A stretch of DNA of 64,000 nucleotides, taken from Haloarcula amylovorans (lineage in GTDB: Archaea > Halobacteriota > Halobacteria > Halobacteriales > Haloarculaceae). Position 1 is the first letter of the stretch. Each line of letters begins with the position of its first letter. The notes under the pieces were generated by a model. That model was given only the letters and a program-made list of their open reading frames with translations, ran no database searches and was not told the DNA's origin. A program made the position numbers and the translations under genes. Positions 44,040 through 53,418 of this stretch are shown here, piece after piece. The stretch spans positions 475,827 to 539,826 of the forward strand of contig NZ_SRIF01000002.1 of assembly GCF_004681185.1 (NCBI RefSeq). The letters run 5' to 3'.

Positions 44040-45158
44040 TCACTCGTCGATGGCGCGTTCATAGACCGCCTCGGCGTCGTCGGTCACACACTCCCAGTCG
44101 AACGACCGGGCTCGAACGAGGGGGTCCTCGGACGGCCGGTCGCCATCGAGAGCACGCCGGAGCGTCTGGGCCATCCCCGTGACCGTCGGGTCGGTGAGGA
44201 AGCCCGCCTTCCCGACGACCTCCGCGGCGGCAGAGTTCGGATGGTCGGCCGCGACGACGGTACAGCCGGCGGCCATCGCCTCGACGAGCGTGATGCCGAA
44301 GCCCTCCCGAACCGAGGCGGTGGCGAACACTTCGGTTGCGTGCAGCTGGGCGAGCACGTCGTCGTACTCGTCGAGAAACCCGAGGAAGGAGACGCGGTCT
44401 TCGATGTCGAGCGACGAGGCGAGGTCCTCCAGTCGCTCGCGTTCTGGGCCGTCCCCGATGACGCCGAGGGTCACGCCGTCGAGTCGCGCCACCGCTCGCA
44501 CCAACCGCGCGACCCGTTTGGCCTCGATGAGTCGGCCGACGAACACCACGTCGAAGCTCTCCGTTGCGGGGTCGATCCCTGTTATTCGCTCGATGTCGAC
44601 GCCGTTGTGAACCACGTCGATGGCTTCGCGGGCTGGCCCGATGCCCGCGAGTCGGTCGGCGGTCACGCCGGAGACGGCGACGGGGTGCTGTGGGACGGCA
44701 GCGGCCGCGCGTTCGACGGCGATACCCGCACCACCGAGATAGCCGAGATACTCCCACCAGTATTCGCGCCAGCACTCGTGCCACGTCGTCACGAGCGGCG
44801 TGTCGCGTCGCCACGTCGCCGCAGCGGCCGCGAGCACGGGGAAGTACGGGAACACTGACGCGACGACGAGGTCGTGGTCGTCGACGTGCCGTCGGAGCGG
44901 CCCGACGAGGCGCGCGCCGAAGTCGATGGCCTCGGGAATCGAACGCCGGTCGTCGGTGTAGATATCGCGTCCCTCGGCGACGGCTCGCAACTGCAATCCG
45001 TCGTAGCTCATCTCTCGCGGGCCGTCCCAGAAGTGTCGCCCGTACACCGTTACGTCGTGTCCTCGCTCGGCGAGTCGCGTCCCAATCTCGTAGACCCGCT
45101 TTTCGGCCCCGCCCGTGACGAAGGGGTAGACGACGTTCGTCACGAAGGCGACGTTCAT
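44040..45158 (-). CDS. GT4-family glycosyltransferase
   Basis: A 372-residue GT-B protein: MNVAFVTNVVYPFVTGGAEK with the GGAE motif of the acceptor half, VVHNGVDIERITG, VVFVGRLIEAKRVARLVRA, and ATEVFATASVREGFGITLVE with AMAAGCTVV for the donor half. It overlaps the following GT4 gene (start at 45158, that gene ends at 45155), forming a coupled pair of sugar transferases on the minus strand. Confidence 0.9.
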   Translation of the reverse strand: MNVAFVTNVVYPFVTGGAEKRVYEIGTRLAERGHDVTVYGRHFWDGPREMSYDGLQLRAVAEGRDIYTDDRRSIPEAIDFGARLVGPLRRHVDDHDLVVASVFPYFPVLAAAAATWRRDTPLVTTWHECWREYWWEYLGYLGGAGIAVERAAAAVPQHPVAVSGVTADRLAGIGPAREAIDVVHNGVDIERITGIDPATESFDVVFVGRLIEAKRVARLVRAVARLDGVTLGVIGDGPERERLEDLASSLDIEDRVSFLGFLDEYDDVLAQLHATEVFATASVREGFGITLVEAMAAGCTVVAADHPNSAAAEVVGKAGFLTDPTVTGMAQTLRRALDGDRPSEDPLVRARSFDWECVTDDAEAVYERAIDE

Positions 45159-46270
45159 CGGCCGGTCACCGCCCGGTACAGCGAGACGTGGTCGTCGGCG
45201 GCCGCGGCCAGCGAGTGCTCCCGTGCGTAGTCCTCGATAGCTTCAGCGAGTCGTTCCAGTTCGGCTTCGTCGTCGAGGACCGCCCGGAGCGTACGTTCGG
45301 CGTCGTCCAAATCGGCTGGGTCGAACAGTCGAACCGCGTCCCATCGCTCGCGGAGGGTTCGAAAGCGCGGGCAGTCGCTCGCTATCACCGGCACGCCGTA
45401 GGCCCCACACCAGTTGAACACGCCGCTCTGGTTGACCGCGTTGACGATGCCCGTCTGTTCGGTCTCGTTGTAGGGGAGGACGACGAGATCGGCGGCAGCG
45501 ATGGCGGCGTGGAACCGCTCAGTGGGCAGTCTCCCGGTCACCGTGAGATTCGACGGAGCGCGGTCACAGATCTCGTCGTAGAACGGCGTGTGGCGGTCTC
45601 GGGGCGGCCCGCCGGCCAGCAGGAATGCAACATCGGGGCAGTGCGCCGCGAGATCACAGAAAACGTCGCTCCCTTTGCGAGGACTGACGTAGCCCGGTTC
45701 GACGACCAGCGGCGTCTCCGGGTCGTAACCGAACTCCCGTTTGGCCGCGTCGGCGTCGATATCCCGAACCTGCCGAAGGTTCACGCCGTGAGCGATGCGC
45801 TCTCGGGGTACGTCGCCGACGCTATCGAGGAATCGTTCCTCGGCTTCGCCCGAGAGGAAGACCAGCCGGTCGGCCGTCGCGGCGATAACGGTGTTGAGCA
45901 GGCGGGCGTAGAGCGCCTTCGTTCCGGCGAGCGGCGGCGTCACCAGTGCGTCGTTGAGCACTTCGTGCATCGTCACGACCACCGCAAAGTCGTGACGGCG
46001 GGCCTGCAACCACAAAAGCGGGAAGAAAAACAGCGTGAACGCGCCAAGCGGGCCGAAGAGGACATAATCGAACTGGACGTGCACAACGTCCGTCTCGGCG
46101 TCGCCCGCGTCGAGCGCGCGGCGGAGAAACGGCAGCGGGTTCGCTTCGTCCGTCGGGAGGAATCGACGAGAGAGAGACACCCGCTCTCTCAGTTCAGTCC
46201 CGAGGGCGTCGGCGTACTGCCCCGTTCCGGAGGTGGTGTCGGGCGGCGTCGAGACGAGCGTAACGTCCAT
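45155..46270 (-). CDS. GT4-like glycosyltransferase
   Basis: A 371-residue GT-B-type protein starting MDVTLVSTPPDTTSGTGQYA. It has VVHVQFDYVLFGPLGAFTLF with a hydrophobic stretch that may peripherally contact the membrane, PLVVEPGYVSPRKGSDVF, and ADLVVLPYNETEQTGIVNAV in the donor half, where the usual E-x7-E is less clear. An upstream ATG at 46366 would add 32 basic residues unlike the family, so ATG 46270 is used. Its end overlaps the next GT4 start. Confidence 0.82.
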   Translation of the reverse strand: MDVTLVSTPPDTTSGTGQYADALGTELRERVSLSRRFLPTDEANPLPFLRRALDAGDAETDVVHVQFDYVLFGPLGAFTLFFFPLLWLQARRHDFAVVVTMHEVLNDALVTPPLAGTKALYARLLNTVIAATADRLVFLSGEAEERFLDSVGDVPRERIAHGVNLRQVRDIDADAAKREFGYDPETPLVVEPGYVSPRKGSDVFCDLAAHCPDVAFLLAGGPPRDRHTPFYDEICDRAPSNLTVTGRLPTERFHAAIAAADLVVLPYNETEQTGIVNAVNQSGVFNWCGAYGVPVIASDCPRFRTLRERWDAVRLFDPADLDDAERTLRAVLDDEAELERLAEAIEDYAREHSLAAAADDHVSLYRAVTGR

Positions 46271-46392
46271 CTGGTCGTCTCGCCGTATTCCCCCGACCGG
46301 CAAAACCGTACCGTCCCGCGCTCCCACACTACCCCGTCTCGACCGAGCAACGCTCGAAAGAGGCATAGGGACCGTCCCGGTACAGAGAGGCG

Positions 46393-47553
46393 ATGGCAGA
46401 CATCGGGGTCGTCCACGCGTCTATCGACGCCGGCGGCGGGGCCGAAGCAGTCGGCGCACACGCCGTCGCAGCGCTCGCCGACGCCGGACACAGAATGACA
46501 CTCTATACGACCGACACGCTCGACCTCGCGGCGCTGAGCGAGCGCTACGACGCGGCGATTCCGAACGCCGTCGAGACGCGCGTGGTCGCGTCGCCCGTCT
46601 TGGACGCCGTCGACTGGGCGGCAGTCGCCGCGGCCCCCCTCGGCGTCTCCGATTTCCCGTTGCTGCGAAAGACCGCCTTCGAGCGACTGGTCGCCCGTCG
46701 CTACCAATCAGAACACGACGCGCTCGTCTGCACCCACGGCGAGTTCGCCATCGGTGACGCTGTCGAGTACGTCCACTTCCCGTACTTCTCGGCCGACGCG
46801 ATGAGACGGTACGACACTCGCTTCGAGGAATCGCTGTACCCGCCGTACCACCGGGTCTGTCGGGCACTCAAACGCCGAGACTCTGAGAACGGCGTACGAA
46901 CCCTCACGAACTCTGAGTGGACGGCCTCGGTCGTCAATGAAATGCTCGGTCGCGATGCCGAAGTTCTCTATCCGCCCGTCGACACGGCCGCCTTCGACCC
47001 GCCGCCGTGGGACGACATGGAGTCCGGATTCGTCTCGCTCGGTCGCCTCCACCCACTGAAGCGACAGCACGAACTGATCGAACTCGTCGACGCAGTGCGC
47101 GAGGCCGGCGTCGAAACCCACCTCCACATTGTCGGCCCGACGGGCGACGAGGCGTACACAGAACGCCTGCACGAACTGGCCGCGTCGAGACCCTACGTCA
47201 CCCTCGACGGGCGACTCCCCCGAGAGGACGTGGTCTCGCTGCTCGAATCCCATCGCTATGGACTGCACGCGCGCCGGTTCGAACACTACGGCATCGCCGT
47301 CGCGGAGATGGTCGCCGCGGGATCGCTCCCGTTCGTCCACGACAGCGGCGGCCAGCGAGAGGTCGTCGGCGAGATCGACGGCCTGCTGTACGACGACCGC
47401 GAGGACGCCACCGAAAAACTGCTCGAAGCCCTGCGCTCACCGGATCGACAGCAGCGACTTCGGAACGAGCTCGCCAACCGCGGCCAGCCCGGCGGCCGCG
47501 AGCAGTTCCGCGACGGACTGGTTGCCACCGTCGAATCGCATCTCGACCGGTGA
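46393..47553 (+). CDS. GT4-family glycosyltransferase
   Basis: A 386-residue GT-B protein: MADIGVVHASIDAGGGAEAV at the start, VLYPPVDTAAFDPPPWDD in the linker, GFVSLGRLHPLKRQHELIEL and HARRFEHYGIAVAEMVAAGS with the donor-site glutamate. It resembles Alg11/Alg2-like enzymes that extend dolichol-linked glycans. It is transcribed away from the preceding GT4 pair and converges with the STT3-like gene. Confidence 0.88.
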   Translation: MADIGVVHASIDAGGGAEAVGAHAVAALADAGHRMTLYTTDTLDLAALSERYDAAIPNAVETRVVASPVLDAVDWAAVAAAPLGVSDFPLLRKTAFERLVARRYQSEHDALVCTHGEFAIGDAVEYVHFPYFSADAMRRYDTRFEESLYPPYHRVCRALKRRDSENGVRTLTNSEWTASVVNEMLGRDAEVLYPPVDTAAFDPPPWDDMESGFVSLGRLHPLKRQHELIELVDAVREAGVETHLHIVGPTGDEAYTERLHELAASRPYVTLDGRLPREDVVSLLESHRYGLHARRFEHYGIAVAEMVAAGSLPFVHDSGGQREVVGEIDGLLYDDREDATEKLLEALRSPDRQQRLRNELANRGQPGGREQFRDGLVATVESHLDR

Positions 47554-47584
47554 GCGGCTGCCGAGTCTGACGATGCCCCTCGGT

Positions 47585-50032
47585 TCAGCTCCCGACCGTC
47601 TCGCCGTTCTGCACGGCGTTTTCGGATACCTCGACGGTCCGGTTACCGATGGAGTACTCACCCGGATACGGCGTCGTAAAGCGATAGGTGCCGTTCTCGG
47701 CGACGGCGACTCGCTGTGTGTAGGTGAAGGAGGTATTGGCGGGCGGCAGCGTCACCGTCGTCTCGGCGGTGACGGTACTCCCGGGCGTCGCGCTCCCGGT
47801 CACTGTCGCGCCGGGAACCACCGCCGAGACGACCCGTTCGCCGCTGCCGGTGGCGTAGATAGCGCGGTAGTGTTCTAGCGCCGCCTGACTCCCAGTTCGG
47901 CTCCCGTAGTGTTCGTGTAGTTGCGTGTGGACCGACGATTCGGGCGCGGCAGCACTGGCTCGCGTGAGGACGTAGCCCACGTCGTCCTCACGGAACTGGC
48001 TGTACCACCCCGATCCGTCGGTCGACCTGACGAAGTCGCCGTAGTTCTCCCGGGCGTAGCCGTAGGATTCCGTCTCGCCGTTGACGAGGTAGTTGTCGGC
48101 CCGGTTGTTCCCCCACCGACTCAGGACGTAGTTCTCGGGGTAGGCCACGCCCTGCCCGTCGGCGTACTCGCCGAGCCACGTCCCGGTCTGATAGTCCACG
48201 TCGTCGACGGCAATCTGCTCCATCTTCACCGACGACTGGACGACGCCGAGACCGCCGACCAGCAAGAACAGCACGAACAGATAGCCGACCGTCCGACGGT
48301 CGGGTAACTCCAGTCGTCGGATACCCCCGTCGGTGACCGTTCTGTCTGTCAGTTCGGGGTTCGGGGCTTCGACCGCACTGGTCAGCGACGGCGGCCGAAC
48401 GATGTCGACCCACGCGGCCAGATGGACGAAGGCGACGCCCGCAAAGACTGCGAGGAACGGAGAGAGTTCACCCGTAAAGCGATTTTGTACCATCGCCAAG
48501 AGGAGGAACCACCACGCGTACGCCGACAGCACCAACCAGTCCGGGTGGCCCCCGTCGTAGACCTGTCGCCAGGTCACCCACGCGAGGTACGGCACCGCGA
48601 GGAAGAAGAGGAGGCCGAAGAGGAATATCGGCGCGACGATGCTCCCCATCCCCCCGCTGAACAGCGACTGCGTCTCGGCGATGCTGGTCTGTCCATAGGT
48701 TTCGAGGTACGCGCCGAACTCGGTAACCGCCGAAGCGACCGACGGGACCAGTAGCGGCGCAAGGACGAAGCCGACGACGCCGAGGGCGGCGTCGCCGACG
48801 AACACGCTCCACGCCGGGAGGTCGAACCGTCCGACCAGCGCCGCGATGGCGACGACGCTGACGACGCCGCCGAACAGCAACGCCGGAGCGAGTGCTCGAT
48901 AGGACTGGAGCCAGCCAAAGCCGACGTGGAGTCCGAGCGAGAGGACGGCTCCGACGGCGAGAAGAGCCAGCAGCGGTATCACGGTCCGAACCGGGCTGTC
49001 ACCGGCCCGCACGTCCAGATACGTCCGGACGACGGCGTAGACCGCGATGGGCAAGAGCAGCAGCGGCCCTCCGCGCCACGCCGCGGTCTGGGCCGCGATG
49101 GCGACGCCACCGCCGACGACGGCGGCCCAGCCGGCTGGCGAAAGCCCGAGTGACGAGCCGTCGGCATCGAGCCGCTCCCGTGAGACGACGAGGACGGCCA
49201 GCGCGGTCAGCGACAGCAACGCGAAGTCGAGCGCGTGGTGATCACCGAAGCCGAGCGCCGTGCGGTAGGCGTGAGCCGGCGTGATGGCGAGTAAGAGAAC
49301 CGAGGCGATGGCACAGCGAACGTCGTCGGTCACCCGGAATGTCATCGCGTAGACGGCCACCGCAGAGACGAGCGCCGCGAGGACGGGGTACCACGCGACC
49401 ACTGTACCGACGGCCTCCTGTCCGCCAAGCGCGGCCGAGGCCCACCAGAGGCCGACGATGAGCAGCGTGTCGTGAGTCCGCATCTCCGTCGCGAGGAACT
49501 CCACCGAGAGGTCGCCCAGCCCGCTGATGGAGAACGCTGGCGGCCCGTCGGCCAGGAGCATCTCCACCGCCTCGTGGTACATGTAGGGGTCGTTCCCGGC
49601 GAGTACGACCGTCCCCTCGCGGAACACCGAGGGGTAGATCAACGCCGTCCGGACGAGAACGACAAACAGCAGCGCGCCAGCTAGCGTGCCCGCTCGCCGT
49701 CTGTCGAGGGACCACTCGAAGGCAGGGAGCGACGGCGACCGGTTCGTGTCGGTCGTGCCCGTCGATGAGCCATCGTCGGTCGGCATGTCGGCCGTGGTCT
49801 CCTCGCCCAGCGCCTGTGCGACCGCCTCGCGGTCACGCAGTCGATACCCGTCGTCGGTCTCCCGGACGAGGCCGGCGGCGACGATCTCGCCGAACGCACC
49901 CGAATCGACGGGGACATCCTGAAACGACCATGGACCTGCCTCGTCGCGGTCGAGAATCGCATGCAGGTCGTCTCGAAGGGCCGGCCGTTCGTCGAGGAGT
50001 TCCCGCGTCTCCACCCGTACCTGCTCGTCCAT
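47585..50032 (-). CDS. Divergent STT3/AglB-type oligosaccharyltransferase-like protein
   Basis: An 815-residue protein. After about 110 soluble N-terminal residues (a possible winged helix, SFQDVPVDSGAFGEIVAAGL) come about twelve membrane helices with STT3 landmarks: GNDPYMYHEAVEML (about 144-157), where the catalytic acidic motif belongs, and LGFGDHHALDFALLSLTAL (about 263-281), the second metal motif. The C-terminal outer domain follows, but the family's WWDYG sequon-binding motif is absent; the nearest match is LSRWGNNRADNYLV. AglB transfers lipid-linked glycan to Asn in N-x-S/T, so this may be a paralogue with altered acceptor use. Its glycan-island location supports the class. Confidence 0.75.
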   Translation of the reverse strand: MDEQVRVETRELLDERPALRDDLHAILDRDEAGPWSFQDVPVDSGAFGEIVAAGLVRETDDGYRLRDREAVAQALGEETTADMPTDDGSSTGTTDTNRSPSLPAFEWSLDRRRAGTLAGALLFVVLVRTALIYPSVFREGTVVLAGNDPYMYHEAVEMLLADGPPAFSISGLGDLSVEFLATEMRTHDTLLIVGLWWASAALGGQEAVGTVVAWYPVLAALVSAVAVYAMTFRVTDDVRCAIASVLLLAITPAHAYRTALGFGDHHALDFALLSLTALAVLVVSRERLDADGSSLGLSPAGWAAVVGGGVAIAAQTAAWRGGPLLLLPIAVYAVVRTYLDVRAGDSPVRTVIPLLALLAVGAVLSLGLHVGFGWLQSYRALAPALLFGGVVSVVAIAALVGRFDLPAWSVFVGDAALGVVGFVLAPLLVPSVASAVTEFGAYLETYGQTSIAETQSLFSGGMGSIVAPIFLFGLLFFLAVPYLAWVTWRQVYDGGHPDWLVLSAYAWWFLLLAMVQNRFTGELSPFLAVFAGVAFVHLAAWVDIVRPPSLTSAVEAPNPELTDRTVTDGGIRRLELPDRRTVGYLFVLFLLVGGLGVVQSSVKMEQIAVDDVDYQTGTWLGEYADGQGVAYPENYVLSRWGNNRADNYLVNGETESYGYARENYGDFVRSTDGSGWYSQFREDDVGYVLTRASAAAPESSVHTQLHEHYGSRTGSQAALEHYRAIYATGSGERVVSAVVPGATVTGSATPGSTVTAETTVTLPPANTSFTYTQRVAVAENGTYRFTTPYPGEYSIGNRTVEVSENAVQNGETVGS

Positions 50033-50148
50033 CTGTAGCTACCGGAGGCTATATCCGTGGGGGATAATAGCGATGTGGTTCGACTGGCGCTGTCACGATC
50101 CCGACAGGAAGCAAGCATTTTTACTACTCAACAGCCGAGCATTGGCGC

Positions 50149-50907
50149 ATGAAAGCTGTCGTGCTCGCCGCCGGTGAGGGGACGCGTCTTCGCCCGCTCA
50201 CCGAAGACAAACCGAAGGGAATGGTCGAAGTCGCCGGGAAACCCATTCTGACGCACTGTTTCGAGCAGCTGATAGAACTCGGAGCCGACGAGCTGCTGGT
50301 CGTCGTCGGTTACAAGAAACAGGCTATCATCAACCACTACGAGGACACTTTCGATGGCGTCCCCATCACATACGCCCACCAGCGCGAACAGAAGGGGCTG
50401 GCTCACGCCCTCCTGACCGTCGAGGGGCACATCGACGACGACTTCATGCTGATGCTCGGGGACAACATCTTCAACGCGAATCTCAGCGACGTCGTCAACC
50501 GTCAACAGGAGGACCGAGCCGACGCCGCATTCCTCGTCGAGGAGGTGCCGTGGGACGAGGCGAGTCGCTACGGCGTCTGTGATACCAACAAATACGGCGA
50601 GATAACCGATGTCGTCGAGAAACCCGACGACCCGCCCTCTAATTTGGTGATGACCGGTTTCTATACGTTCACGCCAGCTATCTTCCACGCCTGTCATCTT
50701 GTCCAGCCCTCCAACCGCGACGAGTACGAGATCAGCGACGCTGTCGACCTCCTGCTTCATTCGGGTCGAACCATCGACGCTATCCGAATGGACGGGTGGC
50801 GCAACGACATCGGCTACCCTGAGGACCGCGACGAAGCCGAAAAGCGCCTGCAAGGCGAGGTCGACCCCAAGATGGCCGCCGACGCGATCGCCTCCGAGAG
50901 CGAGTAG
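50149..50907 (+). CDS. Sugar-1-phosphate nucleotidyltransferase (RmlA/AglF-like)
   Basis: A 252-residue protein with the nucleotidyltransferase signature at the start (VVLAAGEGTRLRPLTEDKPK), the KPILTHCFEQL block, DDFMLMLGDNIFNANL with the metal-binding Asp, and a WRNDIGYPED stretch near the end. No left-handed beta-helix extension follows, matching glucose-1-phosphate uridylyl/thymidylyltransferases such as AglF. It would supply NDP-sugar to the transferases of the island. The NDP and sugar identity cannot be read from sequence. Confidence 0.9.
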   Translation: MKAVVLAAGEGTRLRPLTEDKPKGMVEVAGKPILTHCFEQLIELGADELLVVVGYKKQAIINHYEDTFDGVPITYAHQREQKGLAHALLTVEGHIDDDFMLMLGDNIFNANLSDVVNRQQEDRADAAFLVEEVPWDEASRYGVCDTNKYGEITDVVEKPDDPPSNLVMTGFYTFTPAIFHACHLVQPSNRDEYEISDAVDLLLHSGRTIDAIRMDGWRNDIGYPEDRDEAEKRLQGEVDPKMAADAIASESE

Positions 50908-51139
50908 CTGGGTTGCTTCAGTTCTTCGTCGATGAGTTCGGCCGCAAGTTGTGGGCGGATCGTTGACGAGAAGCGACGCTTCTGGGTCGAGCACGTTGCC
51001 ACTCTCGATAGTTGAACGTTCGCGCGGGCCGCTTTCGGTCGCGTTCATCACCGTTGACGGTGCAATCTGCTGTCTGTCGTTGCGTGGCAGATCCTCACAT
51101 GCAAACGACTAAGCATACATAATCAATAATAAATAGTGC

Positions 51140-52666
51140 ATGTCTACTGATAGCGAACAGCAAGATCCAGCGGAACGGAAGTCGGCGATCAAGACGCGCC
51201 ACGAGCAGGCAGCGAACGAGGTTCTCCCGAATCACCGGCAGCTATTCATCGGTGGCGAGTGGGTCCCGAGCGCCTCCGGTAAGACGTTCGAGACGACTGA
51301 CCCGACGACCGGCGAGACACTCGCCGAGGTACAGGCTGGTAACGCCGAAGACATCGACCGAGCCGTCGAGGCCGCGTGGGAGGCCTACGATGAGACATAC
51401 AGTAGCCTGTCGACGGCCGAGCGGCAGTCGATGCTCGAATCCATCGCCGATGCCGTCGAGGACCACAAGGAGGAGTTCGCGCGCCTCGAAAGCTTGGACA
51501 ACGGTAAACCCATCACCGAGGCGCGTATCGACATGGACCTCGTTATCGACCACTTCCGGTACTTCGGCGGCATCGCCCGCGCCCACGAAGGGAAGACCGT
51601 CGGAACGGACGACAGCAGGCACGTCCAGACCCTTCGGGAACCATACGGTGTCGTCGGGCAGATTATCCCATGGAACTTCCCGCTGCTGATGGCAGCCTGG
51701 AAGCTCGGCCCCGCGCTATCGGCCGGGAACACGGTCGTGCTCAAACCCGCCGAAGAAACTCCGATGTCCATCCTGAAACTGATGGAGGTCACCGAGGACG
51801 TGATTCCGGACGGCGTGGTGAACGTCGTCACCGGGTTCGGCGCGGAGGCGGGCGCGCCCCTCTCCGGACACTCGGACATTCGGAAACTCGCCTTCACCGG
51901 GTCGACCGAAGTCGGCCGAGAGGTGATGAAAAGCGCCGCAGACAGTATCACCGATCTCACGCTGGAACTTGGTGGGAAGAGTCCGCTGGTGGTCTTCCCG
52001 GACGCCGATCTCGAACAGGCCGTCGAGACGACCCTCACGGCCATCTTCTTCAATACCGGGGAGTGTTGCTGTGCCGGCTCGCGACTGTTCGTCCACGAAG
52101 ACGTGAAAGCCGAGTTCCTGGACGAACTGGCGGCCGCCGCAGAGGAGCTGACCGTGGACGACCCGCTGTTGGAGTCGACAGATCTCGGTCCGAAGGTGAC
52201 CGCTGAGCAGGTCGAACGGACGATGAGCTACATCCAAGAGGCCGAGGAATCCGGAGCGGCGTTCGTTACTGGCGGGAGCCAACCCGACGACGAAGCCCTA
52301 TCGGATGGCTGTTTCGTCGCACCGACCCTCATCGATAACATCGATCACGACAACAAGGCCGTCCAAGAGGAGATCTTCGGGCCAGTTCAAGAGGTGTTCA
52401 CCTGGACCGACTATGACGAGATGATCGAACTGGCCAACGACGTGGATTACGGGCTCGCGGCGGGGATCATCACCGAAGACCTGACGAAAGCCCACCAGTG
52501 CATCAAGGACATCGAGGCCGGGAACATCTGGGTCAACACCTACAACGACTTCCCGGCGGGCCAACCCTTCGGTGGGTACAAGCAGTCCGGCATGGGCCGG
52601 GAGACCGCACAGGAAGCCGTCGAACACTACACCCAGACGAAAACTGCCAACATCTCGCTGGACTAG
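51140..52666 (+). CDS. NAD(P)-dependent aldehyde dehydrogenase
   Basis: A 508-residue ALDH-superfamily enzyme of normal length. The cofactor domain shows PWNFPLLMAAWKLGPALSAG, VVLKPAEETP and FTGSTEVGREVM; the catalytic part has LELGGKSPLVVFPDADLE with the general-base glutamate and FFNTGECCCAGSRLF with the cysteine nucleophile near residue 309 (the common GQ is GE here). EEIFGPVQ and the C-terminal GGYKQSGMGRE are also present. It oxidises an aldehyde to an acid; the substrate is not evident. The start has an AT-rich promoter just upstream. A small gene follows after one base. Confidence 0.93.
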   Translation: MSTDSEQQDPAERKSAIKTRHEQAANEVLPNHRQLFIGGEWVPSASGKTFETTDPTTGETLAEVQAGNAEDIDRAVEAAWEAYDETYSSLSTAERQSMLESIADAVEDHKEEFARLESLDNGKPITEARIDMDLVIDHFRYFGGIARAHEGKTVGTDDSRHVQTLREPYGVVGQIIPWNFPLLMAAWKLGPALSAGNTVVLKPAEETPMSILKLMEVTEDVIPDGVVNVVTGFGAEAGAPLSGHSDIRKLAFTGSTEVGREVMKSAADSITDLTLELGGKSPLVVFPDADLEQAVETTLTAIFFNTGECCCAGSRLFVHEDVKAEFLDELAAAAEELTVDDPLLESTDLGPKVTAEQVERTMSYIQEAEESGAAFVTGGSQPDDEALSDGCFVAPTLIDNIDHDNKAVQEEIFGPVQEVFTWTDYDEMIELANDVDYGLAAGIITEDLTKAHQCIKDIEAGNIWVNTYNDFPAGQPFGGYKQSGMGRETAQEAVEHYTQTKTANISLD

Positions 52667-52667
52667 C

Positions 52668-53045
52668 GTGACCGTCCCCTTCCCGGAACTCTCCGCGGGT
52701 CGGATTCGGGCTGGATACGTCTCGGTCGCGCCCGACGGGACGGCCTACGTCGTCCCCTCGGGGATGCACGAGCGACTGCGGGACGCGGTCGTGTCAGCCC
52801 CCGGTGAGCGAGCGGGGGATCCGAAAGTCGACCTCGCGCTCGCGGGATGGGCTTCACTACAGACCGATGGGATGACCGACCGCGTGAACGTCGATGCCCC
52901 TGATGGGTTCGCGAACGCGGCCATCGTCAGGCGATTCGCTCGCTCGCACGACGCCGGATCGATCGTCGTGGCTCACCACCCCAGCGGCGACGTAAGCCGG
53001 TGGACTGATCCTGCCGCTGTCACGCTGCCCGATACGTCGAAGTAG
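52668..53045 (+). CDS. Small hypothetical protein downstream of aldehyde dehydrogenase
   Basis: A 125-residue frame beginning at GTG 52668, one base after the ALDH stop. It has no membrane segment and reads as a folded alpha/beta protein (AGRIRAGYVSVAPDGTAYVV, NAAIVRRFARSHDAGSIVVA), with coding-like GC-rich third positions. I do not recognise a family. Immediate adjacency suggests co-expression with ALDH. An in-frame upstream extension to 52572 overlaps the ALDH gene and does not look natural. Confidence 0.6.
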   Translation: MTVPFPELSAGRIRAGYVSVAPDGTAYVVPSGMHERLRDAVVSAPGERAGDPKVDLALAGWASLQTDGMTDRVNVDAPDGFANAAIVRRFARSHDAGSIVVAHHPSGDVSRWTDPAAVTLPDTSK

Positions 53046-53418
53046 GTTCTGAACCGTTATCGGGCGTGGAGTTAGTGCGAGCTGGATTATATAAACATCT
53101 TCTCCAGATACAGGACTAATATACCGACATCCTGGCTGATTTTGGGAATATGATAATGAATGGGGACTGTCTAACGATATAAGTGGTCACCTAAGATAAC
53201 TTTGGCAGTATCCGCTCTAAAAATGCGCTATATACTCGACCTCTCCGAGAAATTCCAAGATAGTGGTCTTAAACATACTTGTTCCCTAATACTATTGCGC
53301 TATATGTCCACAGATTCGCCATATCTGTGCCCAAACACTCATATTATATGTACCTAAATCAGCGGTGCGTATTGCTCCTACCCAATCTTATTTGAATATC
53401 GGTTCGTTCCTCTCTGCA
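53046..53418. other. AT-rich intergenic region before ggt
   Basis: No gene. A TGCGCTATAT sequence occurs near 53226 and again near 53293, and an AT-rich CATATTATATGTACC near 53339-53353 may be the ggt promoter. The composition is markedly AT-rich compared with the flanking genes. Confidence 0.45.

Noticed and set aside
43533..46498. Two long plus-strand frames (436 and 441 codons)
   Set aside because: Antisense or out of frame to four clear glycosyltransferases.
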